DNA from: Sulfurospirillum sp. UBA2217
Lineage (GTDB): Bacteria > Campylobacterota > Campylobacteria > Campylobacterales > Sulfurospirillaceae
Assembly (NCBI GenBank): GCA_002328495.1
Contig: DCUJ01000013.1
Location: 124,001-188,000, forward strand
DNA length: 64,000 nt
Reading direction: 5' to 3'
Shown: positions 44,334-52,918 of the stretch, piece by piece
How the letters are laid out: each line of letters begins with the position of its first letter
Position numbering within the stretch: the stretch's first letter is position 1
Program-made: the position numbers and the translations under genes
The notes under the pieces: model-generated
What the model saw: the letters and a program-made list of their open reading frames with translations, nothing else
Databases searched by the model: none
What the model was told of the DNA's origin: nothing

Positions 44334-45509
44334 ATGAATATTCACGAGTATCAAGCAAAAGAGATTTTTCAAAAATACAATGTTCCAACACCTCGTGGCT
44401 ATGTTGCTCACAGTGTCGAAGAGGCTGTCTCAAATGCAGAAAAACTTGGTGGTTCTATTTGGGTTGTTAAGGCTCAAATTCATGCCGGTGGACGCGGTCT
44501 TGGGGGAGGAGTTAAATTAGCACGTTCTCTTGAAGAGGTTAAAACACTCAGCAGTGAAATTCTGGGCATGACTTTGGTGACGCATCAGACGGGACCTGAG
44601 GGCAAATTGGTTCAAAAAATATACATTGAAGAGGGTGTGGATATCGCTGATGAGCTTTATTTGGGCGTTGTTTTAGATCGTGCTCAAGAGATGCCTGTGA
44701 TTATGGCTTCTTTAGAAGGTGGTATGGAAATTGAAAACGTAGCCCATGATAGTCCTGAAAAAATTATCAAAGTAGCGGTTGACCCTTCCATTGGATTTCA
44801 GCCTTTTCATGGAAGAGCTTTAGCTTTTGGACTCGGACTTCAAAAAGAGGAAATTAATAATTTTATAAAATTTGCATCAGCCCTCTACACCGTTTATATG
44901 GAAAATGATGTTGAAATGATTGAAATCAATCCTTTGGTTAAAACTAAAAGTGGTAATTTCGTAGCACTTGATGGAAAAGTTGGTTTTGATGACAATGCTT
45001 TGTATCGCCATCCTGAAATTGAAGCAATGCGAGATTTGAGTGAAGAAAATCCAGCAGAGAGAGAAGCTTCTAACTTTGGTTTAAGTTATGTCAAACTCGA
45101 TGGCAATGTAGGCTGTATGGTCAATGGTGCGGGTCTTGCTATGGGAACGATGGACACCATCAATTATATGGGTGGATTTCCAGCAAACTTTTTAGACGTG
45201 GGTGGTGGGGCTAACGCGCAAACTGTTGCAAAAGGATTTGAAATTATTTTGCGTGACCCCAATGTTAAATCCATTTTTGTCAATATCTTTGGGGGTATTG
45301 TGAGATGCGATCGCATTGCCAATGGTATTTTGGAAGCTACTAAGCTTGTGGATGTTCATGTTCCCGTTATTGTACGTTTAGATGGAACCAATGCGCCAGA
45401 AGCGGCTGAAATTTTACGTAACGCCAATATTAAAAACATCATTACCGCAACTGATTTGGGAGATGGCGCCAGAAAAGCTGTTGCTGCAGCAAAAGGAGAA
45501 TTGGTATGA
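44334..45509 (+). CDS. sucC: Succinyl-CoA synthetase beta subunit
   Basis: This 391-residue ATP-grasp subunit begins MNIHEYQAKEIFQKY and contains QIHAGGRGLGGGVK (nucleotide site), EINPLVKTKSG (metal-binding Glu/Asn) and VNIFGGIVRCD. With SucD it interconverts succinyl-CoA and succinate with ATP or GTP formation. GGAGG precedes the ATG. It is the first gene of sucCD-HMA-oorDABC, with a 145-bp leader region; no convincing -10 box was settled there. Confidence 0.96.
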   Translation: MNIHEYQAKEIFQKYNVPTPRGYVAHSVEEAVSNAEKLGGSIWVVKAQIHAGGRGLGGGVKLARSLEEVKTLSSEILGMTLVTHQTGPEGKLVQKIYIEEGVDIADELYLGVVLDRAQEMPVIMASLEGGMEIENVAHDSPEKIIKVAVDPSIGFQPFHGRALAFGLGLQKEEINNFIKFASALYTVYMENDVEMIEINPLVKTKSGNFVALDGKVGFDDNALYRHPEIEAMRDLSEENPAEREASNFGLSYVKLDGNVGCMVNGAGLAMGTMDTINYMGGFPANFLDVGGGANAQTVAKGFEIILRDPNVKSIFVNIFGGIVRCDRIANGILEATKLVDVHVPVIVRLDGTNAPEAAEILRNANIKNIITATDLGDGARKAVAAAKGELV

Positions 45510-46378
45510 GTATTTTAGTTAACAAAGATACCAAAGTAATTGTTCAAGGATTTACCGGTAAAGAGGGCAGTTTTCATGCAGAACAGTGCATTGCGTACGG
45601 TACAAAAATTGTGGGTGGTGTAACCCCTGGAAAAGGTGGGACAACACATCTGGATAAACCTGTGTTTAACACAGTTAAAGATGCTGTTGTGACTACAGGG
45701 GCTACGGTTTCGATGATCTTTGTTCCACCTGCTTTTGTGGCAGATGCCGTGATGGAAGCAGCCGATGCGTGTATTGAGCTTGCTGTAATTATTACAGAAG
45801 GTGCACCGGTTAAAGATATGCAAAAAGCAAAAGCGTATGCTGTAAAGAAAAATATGAAAACGATTGGACCTAACTGCCCAGGCATTATCACCGCAGAAGA
45901 GTGTAAAATCGGCATTATGCCTGGTATGATTTTCAAAAAAGGAGAAGTAGGGCTTATTAGCAAATCAGGAACACTCACCTACGAAGGTGCCAATCAAGTC
46001 TGTAAAGAAGGTTTTGGTATCTCTACGGCTGTGGGCATCGGAGGTGATCCTATCATTGGACTCTCCTACAAACAACTTTTGCCTCTTTTTGAAGCAGACC
46101 CTGAAACCAAAGCCATTGTGATGATCGGTGAAATTGGAGGCGATTTGGAGATTCAAGCGGCTCATTTTATTAAAGAGCATATTAAAAAGCCAGTCGTTGC
46201 CTTTATTGCTGGACAAAGTGCTCCTAAAGGTAAACGTATGGGACACGCAGGGGCTATTATCAGTGGTAGTGCTGGAACAGCGGCAGAAAAGATGGAAGCG
46301 CTTGCGAAAGCAGGAGTCCATGTGGTACAATCACCCGCTGAAATTGGTAAAAAAGTAGCAGAGGTGCTCAAAAAGTGA
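45506..46378 (+). CDS. sucD: Succinyl-CoA synthetase alpha subunit
   Basis: This 290-residue CoA-binding subunit has QGFTGKEGSFH, the GPNCPG segment and the phospho-accepting histidine in MGHAGAIISG. The start overlaps the sucC stop by ATGA and the stop overlaps the next start by GTGA, so translation is coupled along the operon. Confidence 0.96.
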   Translation: MSILVNKDTKVIVQGFTGKEGSFHAEQCIAYGTKIVGGVTPGKGGTTHLDKPVFNTVKDAVVTTGATVSMIFVPPAFVADAVMEAADACIELAVIITEGAPVKDMQKAKAYAVKKNMKTIGPNCPGIITAEECKIGIMPGMIFKKGEVGLISKSGTLTYEGANQVCKEGFGISTAVGIGGDPIIGLSYKQLLPLFEADPETKAIVMIGEIGGDLEIQAAHFIKEHIKKPVVAFIAGQSAPKGKRMGHAGAIISGSAGTAAEKMEALAKAGVHVVQSPAEIGKKVAEVLKK

Positions 46379-46668
46379 AAAAAAGTTTCGAAGTGTATAA
46401 TATTAAGTGCGGTGGATGCGCCGGTACGGTAAAATCAAAGCTTAAAGATAAATTTCCTGATATTGAAGTGAGTTTAGAGAGTGATCCACGTATCGTAAGT
46501 GCTACGATACAAACAGATGAAGAAGAAGTCTATCTTTTACAAACGTTGAAATCTTTGGGATATCCTTCCATTCATGAAGATGTGAGTGGGCTAGAAGGAG
46601 CACTCTTGAAGGGTAAAAGTTTTGTTTCGTGTGCTATAGGAAAAATGAGTTCGGAAAAGGAGAGTTAA
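46375..46668 (+). CDS. Heavy-metal-associated (HMA) domain protein
   Basis: In this 97-residue protein, residues 1-65 fit the ferredoxin-like HMA fold with the metal-binding CxxC in KCGGCAGTV. A C-terminal extension of about 30 residues follows that is not part of the usual metallochaperone. It starts at GTG overlapping sucD (GTGA) and stops 1 bp before oorD. Location between sucCD and the iron-sulfur enzyme OorDABC suggests a role in metal handling for that complex, but copper or another metal is equally possible. Confidence 0.8.
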   Translation: MKKSFEVYNIKCGGCAGTVKSKLKDKFPDIEVSLESDPRIVSATIQTDEEEVYLLQTLKSLGYPSIHEDVSGLEGALLKGKSFVSCAIGKMSSEKES

Positions 46669-46669
46669 G

Positions 46670-46987
46670 ATGAGTTTAGTTCAAGCACCAGAAAATACCC
46701 CTGTTTGGGTGAATGTGTCTCGGTGTAAAGCATGTGATATTTGTGTTAGTATGTGTCCAGCAGGTGTTCTTTCGATGATAGCAGCCCCTAATTCAATTTT
46801 AGGCTCGATGATTGAAGTTTCCAATCCAGAAGCCTGTATTGGGTGTAAAGATTGTGAATTGCATTGCCCTGATTTTGCTATTTATGTGGCTGATCGAGGT
46901 GAGTTTAAATTTGCAAAATTAACTGATGCCGCTAAAGAGAGAGCAGAAGCCGTTAAAAACAATAAATTTAGAAAATTAAGTGCGTAA
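46670..46987 (+). CDS. oorD: 2-oxoglutarate:acceptor oxidoreductase, ferredoxin-like delta subunit
   Basis: This 105-residue subunit has two 4Fe-4S motifs, CKACDICVSMCP and CIGCKDCELHCP, that carry electrons from the OorB catalytic site towards flavodoxin or ferredoxin. It is the first of four contiguous oor genes in the order D-A-B-C known from C. jejuni and H. pylori. Confidence 0.93.
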   Translation: MSLVQAPENTPVWVNVSRCKACDICVSMCPAGVLSMIAAPNSILGSMIEVSNPEACIGCKDCELHCPDFAIYVADRGEFKFAKLTDAAKERAEAVKNNKFRKLSA

Positions 46988-46996
46988 GGGACTCTA

Positions 46997-48130
46997 ATGG
47001 CAAGAGAAGTAATATCAAGCGGAAACGCACTGGCTGCTAAAGCAGCGGTTGATTGTGGATGTAAGTTTTTTGGTGGGTATCCTATTACGCCTTCAAGTGA
47101 AGTCGCAGAAGATTTGAGTATTTTACTCCCCAAAAATGGTGGTAAATTTATTCAAATGGAAGATGAAATTGGTGGAATTTGTGTAGCGCTTGGTGCTTCC
47201 ATGAGTGGCGTTAAGTCGATGACGGCAACATCAGGTCCTGGTATATCCTTAAAAGCAGAGCAAATTGGGTATAGCTTTATCACCGAAGTTCCTTTGGTTA
47301 TTGTGAACGTTATGCGAGGCGGTCCTTCTACGGGTCTTCCAACGCGTGTTTCACAAGCAGACATTGGACAAGCTAAGTATCCAACACATGGTGACTTTGC
47401 ATCTATTTCACTGTGCCCAGGCAGTTTGGAAGAGGCATATACCGAAACCATTCGTGCGTTTAATATTGCTGAAAAATATATGACTCCTGTGTTCGTTCTT
47501 TTGGATGAAACATTAGGACACATGCACGGAAAAGCAATTTTGCCTGATCTTGAAGAGGTTCAAAAAAGTGTTGTGAATCGCGCCGAATTTACAGGTGATC
47601 CAAAAGACTATAAGCCTTATGCAGCAGGACCAACTGAACCAGCGGTACTGAATCCTTTTTTTAAAGGATATTATTACCATGTAACCGGTCTTCATCACAA
47701 TGAAATGGGCTTTCCAACCGAAGATGGTGCTGCTTGTGAGTACAACATCGAGCGTTTGATGAATAAAATTCGTGCGCATTCAGAGGATTTGGTTAAATAC
47801 GAAGAGTTTATGTTAGAGGATGCCGAAGTGTGTATTATCGCCTATGGCAGTATTAGCCGAGGGGCAAAAGAAGCGGTTATGAAGCTTAGAAGTGAAGGCA
47901 TTAAAGCAGGTCTCTTTAGACCCATTACCCTTTGGCCAAGTCCTATGAAAAAGTTTCAAGAAATTGGCAAGCGTTTTTCAAAAATCATGGTCACAGAACT
48001 TAACAAGGGTCAGTACCTTGAAGAAATCCAGCGTGTTATGAAACGTGATGATTTTGCGACATTGCACAAAGCCAATGGTCGACCAATTGCACCGCTTGAG
48101 ATGGTTGCTAAAGTGAAGGAGATGTTCTAA
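46997..48130 (+). CDS. oorA: 2-oxoglutarate:acceptor oxidoreductase alpha subunit
   Basis: This 377-residue subunit of the CoA-dependent, CO2-releasing oxidation of 2-oxoglutarate to succinyl-CoA is PorA-like. Motifs include GGYPITPSSEV, ATSGPGISLKAEQIGY, RGGPSTGLPT and HGDF. The stop overlaps the oorB start as TAATG. Product succinyl-CoA is the substrate of the upstream sucCD. Confidence 0.94.
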   Translation: MAREVISSGNALAAKAAVDCGCKFFGGYPITPSSEVAEDLSILLPKNGGKFIQMEDEIGGICVALGASMSGVKSMTATSGPGISLKAEQIGYSFITEVPLVIVNVMRGGPSTGLPTRVSQADIGQAKYPTHGDFASISLCPGSLEEAYTETIRAFNIAEKYMTPVFVLLDETLGHMHGKAILPDLEEVQKSVVNRAEFTGDPKDYKPYAAGPTEPAVLNPFFKGYYYHVTGLHHNEMGFPTEDGAACEYNIERLMNKIRAHSEDLVKYEEFMLEDAEVCIIAYGSISRGAKEAVMKLRSEGIKAGLFRPITLWPSPMKKFQEIGKRFSKIMVTELNKGQYLEEIQRVMKRDDFATLHKANGRPIAPLEMVAKVKEMF

Positions 48131-48963
48131 TGGCGTTTAATTATGATAAATACTTACGTGTAAATCGAATGCCAACCTTATGGTGTTGGGGCTGTGGAGA
48201 TGGTGTTATCTTAAAATCCGTTATTCGTGCGATTGATACGATGGGTTGGGATATGAAAGATGTGTGTGTCGTTTCAGGTATTGGGTGTAGCGGGCGTTTT
48301 AGCTCGTACATCGATTGTAATACTGTTCATACAACACATGGTCGTGCCATTGCCTATGCAACGGGCATAAAACTTGCCAATCCAGACAAACATGTTATTG
48401 TTGTCACCGGTGATGGTGATGGTTTGGCAATTGGTGGAAATCATACCATCCATGGTTGTCGAAGAAATATTGACTTGAACCATATTTTGATCAATAACTT
48501 TATTTACGGCTTAACCAATTCACAAACCAGCCCAACAACACCACAAACCATGTGGACGTCTACGGCGCATTATGGAAATGTCGATCCAAGCTTTGATGCT
48601 GCTAAACTCGCAGATGCAGCAGGTGCTAGCTTTGTGGCACGTGAAAGTGTGTTAGATCCTCAAAAATTAGAAAAAGTGTTGGTTGCAGGCTTTAAGCATA
48701 AAGGTTACTCCTTTTTTGATATTTTTTCAAATTGCCATATCAACCTTGGTCGAAAAAATAAAATGGGTGAAGCCGTACAAAATCTTAAGTGGATTGAAGA
48801 TCAAATTGTAGGTAAAAAGAAATTTGATCTTTTAAGCGATGAAGAAAAAATTGGTAAGTTTGCTACTGGTATCCTCAAGCAAGAGGAAGGTCGATTAGAG
48901 TATTGTGAAGCGTATGATAAAGTCATTGTCGCTGCACAAAATAAAACAACCGTGAAAATGTAA
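48130..48963 (+). CDS. oorB: 2-oxoglutarate:acceptor oxidoreductase beta subunit (TPP-binding)
   Basis: This 277-residue thiamine-diphosphate subunit has WCWGCGDG at the N-terminus, GIGCSGRFSSY, HTTHGRA, then the TPP/Mg motif GDGDGLAIGGNHTIH and NNFIYGLTNSQTSPTT. It is the catalytic centre of the Oor complex. AAGGAG of the next gene lies directly after its stop. Confidence 0.94.
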   Translation: MAFNYDKYLRVNRMPTLWCWGCGDGVILKSVIRAIDTMGWDMKDVCVVSGIGCSGRFSSYIDCNTVHTTHGRAIAYATGIKLANPDKHVIVVTGDGDGLAIGGNHTIHGCRRNIDLNHILINNFIYGLTNSQTSPTTPQTMWTSTAHYGNVDPSFDAAKLADAAGASFVARESVLDPQKLEKVLVAGFKHKGYSFFDIFSNCHINLGRKNKMGEAVQNLKWIEDQIVGKKKFDLLSDEEKIGKFATGILKQEEGRLEYCEAYDKVIVAAQNKTTVKM

Positions 48964-48973
48964 GGAGCCCTTG

Positions 48974-49531
48974 ATGCGAAGACAATTACGATTTGTAGGT
49001 GTTGGTGGTCAGGGTGTTATCTTGGCAGGTGAAATTTTAGCCGTTGCAAAAATTAAAGAGGGCGGGTACGGTGTTAAGGCGTCAACCTATACCTCACAAG
49101 TGCGTGGAGGACCCACAAAAGTAGATATTTTGTTAGATGAAACAGAGATTTTATTTCCCTATGCCAATGAAGGTGAAATTGAGTTTATGATCGCTACGGC
49201 ACAAGTGAGTTTTAATCACTTTAAACTGGGTGTAAAACCTGGCTCTATTATTGTAATTGAGCCTAATTTGGTAAAAGCTAGTGATGAAGATCGTGCAAAG
49301 TGGAGAATCATTGAAATTCCTTTGATTACCATTGCCAAAGAAGAAGTGGGTAATGTTATCACCCAATCGGTTGTTGCACTCTCGATTACTGTTGAGATGA
49401 CACAAGTCTTGGCGCATGATTTGGTACGTGAAGTCATGCTTTCAAAAGTACCTGAAAAAGTTCATCCTGAAAATAAAAGAGCGTATGACCTTGGCATTAA
49501 ATATGCCCAAGAAGCTCTCGCTAAGCTTTAA
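48974..49531 (+). CDS. oorC: 2-oxoglutarate:acceptor oxidoreductase gamma subunit
   Basis: This is a 185-residue gamma-domain protein with GVGGQGVILAGEILA near the N-terminus, YTSQVRGGPTKVDILL, and the usual C-terminal helices. ATG 48974 is chosen over the adjacent TTG since AAGGAG lies 6 bp before it. It is the last gene of the operon, followed by a strong terminator. Confidence 0.93.
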   Translation: MRRQLRFVGVGGQGVILAGEILAVAKIKEGGYGVKASTYTSQVRGGPTKVDILLDETEILFPYANEGEIEFMIATAQVSFNHFKLGVKPGSIIVIEPNLVKASDEDRAKWRIIEIPLITIAKEEVGNVITQSVVALSITVEMTQVLAHDLVREVMLSKVPEKVHPENKRAYDLGIKYAQEALAKL

Positions 49532-49537
49532 ACCCTT

Positions 49538-49570
49538 AAGAGCACTTTGGAACAATACTAAAGTGCTCTT
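49538..49570. terminator. Rho-independent terminator after oorC
   Basis: An 11-bp perfect stem (AAGAGCACTTT with AAAGTGCTCTT) with an 11-base loop is followed by a T-run. It also serves the convergent marC-like gene that ends at 49573. Confidence 0.85.
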
Positions 49571-49572
49571 TT

Positions 49573-50178
49573 TTAGACTAGAAAATTCTTTATTCCTGTA
49601 AAAATGATTTGAGCGGAGAGTGCTGATAAAATCAGTCCTGTCACCTTACTCAAGACAATTAAACCACTCGTCCCAATTAGTTTTTCAATTTTACTAGAGA
49701 GATAGAGCATGACACCTACACTGACAATCGCACAGAGTAATGAAAGAGATCCTAAGCTCATATCCACTACGCCTTTCATCTCTGCCCCCATCACCATCAA
49801 TGCTCCGACTGTTCCAGGACCTACTGTCACGGGAATAGCCAAAGGTACAACGGCATGTTTAGTAATATCAGCATTGCATGAAGGCTCTGCGTTGACATCT
49901 TTTTGAACCAAATCCACTGCAGTTAAAAAAAGTAATGCACCTGCACCAATGCGAAAGGCATCGAGTGTAATCCCAAAGAGATCAAAAATGTATTTTCCAA
50001 AATACAAAACAATCAAACACGCTATGGCAATAGCTAATGTCACTTTGAGTGCAAGACGTTTTTGGTCATTTTCACTGCTTCCTTTTGTCATCGACAAAAA
50101 AATCGTGGTAACAAAAAAAGGTGTCATAATAAAAAAGAATTTCACATAAATAGAAAAGAAAAAGGAAGCGTGTAACAT
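49573..50178 (-). CDS. MarC-family integral membrane protein
   Basis: This 201-residue protein has six hydrophobic helices and family motifs: PFFVTTIFLSMTKG near the N-terminus, FRIGAGALLFLTAVDLV, VPLAIPVTVGPGTVGALMVMG and SKVTGLILSALSAQIIFTGI. The function of MarC/UPF0056 proteins is unsettled. It is convergent to the oor operon and divergent from the gene at 50284. Confidence 0.85.
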   Translation of the reverse strand: MLHASFFFSIYVKFFFIMTPFFVTTIFLSMTKGSSENDQKRLALKVTLAIAIACLIVLYFGKYIFDLFGITLDAFRIGAGALLFLTAVDLVQKDVNAEPSCNADITKHAVVPLAIPVTVGPGTVGALMVMGAEMKGVVDMSLGSLSLLCAIVSVGVMLYLSSKIEKLIGTSGLIVLSKVTGLILSALSAQIIFTGIKNFLV

Positions 50179-50283
50179 CGTATTGACCTTTTAAAGTGGA
50201 TATGTCATTGTAAACTCTTTTGCGTGAAAGAGAGATTAAATCGTAGAAGCGTTTTTTTAGCCTAACTTTGGCACAATCCACTC

Positions 50284-50889
50284 ATGAAAAAAGAAATGAT
50301 CTATTTACTCGAATATTTAAGCAAAAGCGTGCAAACAGACGTAGCGCAGGTTTACCGTGCTATTGTGGAAGAACTTGAGAGAACATTATTGTATGCACCA
50401 TCACGTTATTCACAAACAAATATACAAACATTAATGTCTCGTAGTGGCTATCGTGTCCCAAGTCAAAGTGAAGAAGCGGTTATGATGCTTGATACTTTGC
50501 TGGAAATTGCTGTGCCCCAAACACTTAAAGAGTATCGAAAAACTATTTTTCATACACTTCTTATGGCAAATTTTCCTACAAAAAAAAGCTTTTTAGAGCA
50601 CTCATTAGCACTGTTTGAATCTCAGCTTGAACCTGTCGAAAAAAGTATTTATCACACAATATTTACCTATATCGTTTGCCTCAATCGAGCACTGAGTCTT
50701 TTTTATATCTTAGGTAAAAAAAGTACCCCCGAATCACTTATCTCTTTTTCTCAGGCTTTACATGTAAGGCTCTTATCGCTTGTTTTTAATGAGGAAGAAA
50801 AGGCGTTTTTAACCAAAGGTTTGCAAGAACTTATGGGTGTTTATGTTGGATTATATGGCAAATATATCTACGAAGAGATACCATGCTAA
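50284..50889 (+). CDS. Protein of unknown function
   Basis: This 201-residue soluble protein is predicted almost wholly helical, with no signal peptide or recognised motif. Notable segments are KSVQTDVAQVYRAIVEELER and RKTIFHTLLMANFP. Its 3' end overlaps the start of the GGDEF-domain sensor gene by 7 bp, implying coupled translation and a likely shared pathway. A TTACATGTAA copy at 50758 encodes Leu-His-Val. Confidence 0.6.
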   Translation: MKKEMIYLLEYLSKSVQTDVAQVYRAIVEELERTLLYAPSRYSQTNIQTLMSRSGYRVPSQSEEAVMMLDTLLEIAVPQTLKEYRKTIFHTLLMANFPTKKSFLEHSLALFESQLEPVEKSIYHTIFTYIVCLNRALSLFYILGKKSTPESLISFSQALHVRLLSLVFNEEEKAFLTKGLQELMGVYVGLYGKYIYEEIPC

Positions 50890-52286
50890 AATCAAAATGT
50901 CTTTTTATTGTTTTTTTATACTTTTTCCCTTTATCTCTTTTTAGCGTTGAATTAACCGTGCAAGAAAGAGAGTACCTTAAAACATTAGAACCCATTAAAG
51001 CCTGTGTTGACCCCGATTGGGCTCCTTTTGAAACACTCAATGCCAAAGGGGTTTATGAAGGCATTGGAGCAGATCTTTTAAATTTGGTTGCCAAGAACTT
51101 GGACATTGTGATTGAAGTTTTGCCTACCAAAGACTGGGATGAAAGTCTCATTGCCTCTAAAGAGGGTCGATGCTTGATTATGAGCTTTTTAAATCAAACA
51201 CCAGCACGAAGCGAATGGTTGATTTTTAGCGAACCACATTTTAGTGATATTAATGTTTTTATTACTCGAGAAGAGCACCCCTTTATTTCAAATCCTACGG
51301 ATTTAGTCGATAAAACCATCGTGTTTCCTAAAGGAACGGCAATGGAAGAGTTGATACGAAAAGATTATCCGAATTTAAATATTATAACAACAGATACTGA
51401 GATAGAAGCATTTCAAATGGTTTCCGATAAAAAAGCAGATATGACCATGCGCTCGTTAATCGTGGCAGCCTATACTATCAAACAAAAAGGGTTTTTCAAT
51501 CTCAAAATTTCTGGGCAGCTTCCCAATTACACCAATCAGTTACGGATAGGAGTTATAAAGGAACACCCTATGCTTCGTGATATTTTGAATAAAGCAGTTT
51601 TAGGCATTACCGCAAAAGAGCGAGAAGCCATCGTTAATCAGCACATTGTTATTCATGCACAAACCGTGATGGATAGAAGTATGACAATTAAAATGAGCAT
51701 TATTTTTATTGTCATTATTTGTGCATTTATGTACCGTCAGTATGAACTAAAACGTTATAACGCTAAACTCCTTTTTCTCTCTCAAACCGATCTTCTCACT
51801 AATTTATACAATCGCACCAAAATTTCACAGCTTCTTGAAGATGAGATAGCGCGCTCCAAGCGTAGTGGTGAGCCTTTTTCCATACTGTTAATGGATATAG
51901 ATTTGTTTAAAAAGATTAATGACACTTTTGGGCATCAGATGGGAGATTTGGTCTTAATCCAATTTTCAAAAAGTGCCAAAGAGAGTCTTAGACGTTACGA
52001 TACCATTGGACGATGGGGTGGAGAAGAATTTTTAGTGGTCTGTCCTAATACCAATAAAGAAGAAGCCATAAAGGTGGCAGAACGATTGCGCATTTGTATT
52101 TATGAGACCGATTATCCCACGAATACGAAACATTCTGTGAGTATTGGTATTGCTTCACTGTGTCCTGAAGATACATCACACATGCTTGTTGCAAAAGCAG
52201 ACGATGCACTCTATCACGCTAAAAACAAAGGACGAAACCAGGTCTATTTTAGTGAAAAAGAGTGCTTCCAAGACGGAGCATATTAG
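50883..52286 (+). CDS. Membrane diguanylate cyclase with SBP_bac_3 sensor domain
   Basis: This 467-residue protein has a signal peptide (MLKSKCLFIVFLYFFPLSLFS), a periplasmic solute-binding domain to about residue 260, one transmembrane helix (MSIIFIVIICAFMY) and a GGDEF domain. The domain begins DLLTNLYNRTKI and has DLFKKINDTFGHQMGD and the active motif GRWGGEEF (GGEEF variant). The RxxD inhibitory site is present as RRYD upstream of it. The sensor closely matches that of the histidine kinase at 39935, suggesting both see the same ligand class. It overlaps the convergent yggS-like gene by 38 bp. Confidence 0.9.
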   Translation: MLKSKCLFIVFLYFFPLSLFSVELTVQEREYLKTLEPIKACVDPDWAPFETLNAKGVYEGIGADLLNLVAKNLDIVIEVLPTKDWDESLIASKEGRCLIMSFLNQTPARSEWLIFSEPHFSDINVFITREEHPFISNPTDLVDKTIVFPKGTAMEELIRKDYPNLNIITTDTEIEAFQMVSDKKADMTMRSLIVAAYTIKQKGFFNLKISGQLPNYTNQLRIGVIKEHPMLRDILNKAVLGITAKEREAIVNQHIVIHAQTVMDRSMTIKMSIIFIVIICAFMYRQYELKRYNAKLLFLSQTDLLTNLYNRTKISQLLEDEIARSKRSGEPFSILLMDIDLFKKINDTFGHQMGDLVLIQFSKSAKESLRRYDTIGRWGGEEFLVVCPNTNKEEAIKVAERLRICIYETDYPTNTKHSVSIGIASLCPEDTSHMLVAKADDALYHAKNKGRNQVYFSEKECFQDGAY

Positions 52287-52917
52287 CGCCACATAAAACG
52301 GCTAGTTCATAATCATTGCTCATTCCCATAGAACAGTATTTAGCCCCTTTAGGTTGGAGTATTTCAAAAATACGGTGAGTAGTTTCAAAGCTTTTTTGAA
52401 TGATGCTAGGATTATCACAATGCGCACCGATACTCATCACCCCTTGTAAATGAATATTTTTACATGTAAGGCTTATCTGCTCATAGAGCTCACATGCTCT
52501 CTCTGGTAACACGCCCGCTTTTTGTTCTTCATAAGCACTGTTGATCTGTAACAGTGCCGATAAGGTTTTTCCTTTTACATGTAAGCGTTTATCAAGCTCT
52601 TGTGCCATCTCTTGAGAGCTTAAGGAGTGAAGTAAAAAAGGATTTAAATCTATGAGATGATTTATTTTGTTGGTTTGAAGACGACCGATAAAGTGCCACT
52701 CCAGAGGGATATGATCCAGTGCATGCACTTTGTCACTCATATCTTGAATTTTATTTTCACCAAAAGCACGTTGACCAGCAGCGTAGAGTGCTTCGATCAT
52801 CGTGGTATTGGCACTTTTGCTGGCAGCAACGATTTTGACGATTTGATACTGATTGACGCTTAATCTTGCTTTTTCGATACGCATAAGAATCGTATCCAAT
52901 CGTTTTTCAAAATCCAT
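52249..52917 (-). CDS. YggS-family pyridoxal-phosphate homeostasis protein
   Basis: This 222-residue PLP-binding alanine-racemase-fold protein has the PLP lysine in IVAASKSANTTMIEAL, the family signature WHFIGRLQTNKI, and SMGMSNDYELA with a phosphate-binding segment. ATG 52917 follows GGTGGA and lies 2 bp past the rseP stop. Two TTACATGTAA copies (52460, 52575) are read as Leu-Thr-Cys-Lys and Leu-His-Val-Lys. The convergent overlap with the diguanylate cyclase gene is 38 bp. Confidence 0.9.
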   Translation of the reverse strand: MDFEKRLDTILMRIEKARLSVNQYQIVKIVAASKSANTTMIEALYAAGQRAFGENKIQDMSDKVHALDHIPLEWHFIGRLQTNKINHLIDLNPFLLHSLSSQEMAQELDKRLHVKGKTLSALLQINSAYEEQKAGVLPERACELYEQISLTCKNIHLQGVMSIGAHCDNPSIIQKSFETTHRIFEILQPKGAKYCSMGMSNDYELAVLCGANMLRLGSTLFH

Positions 52918-52918
52918 C

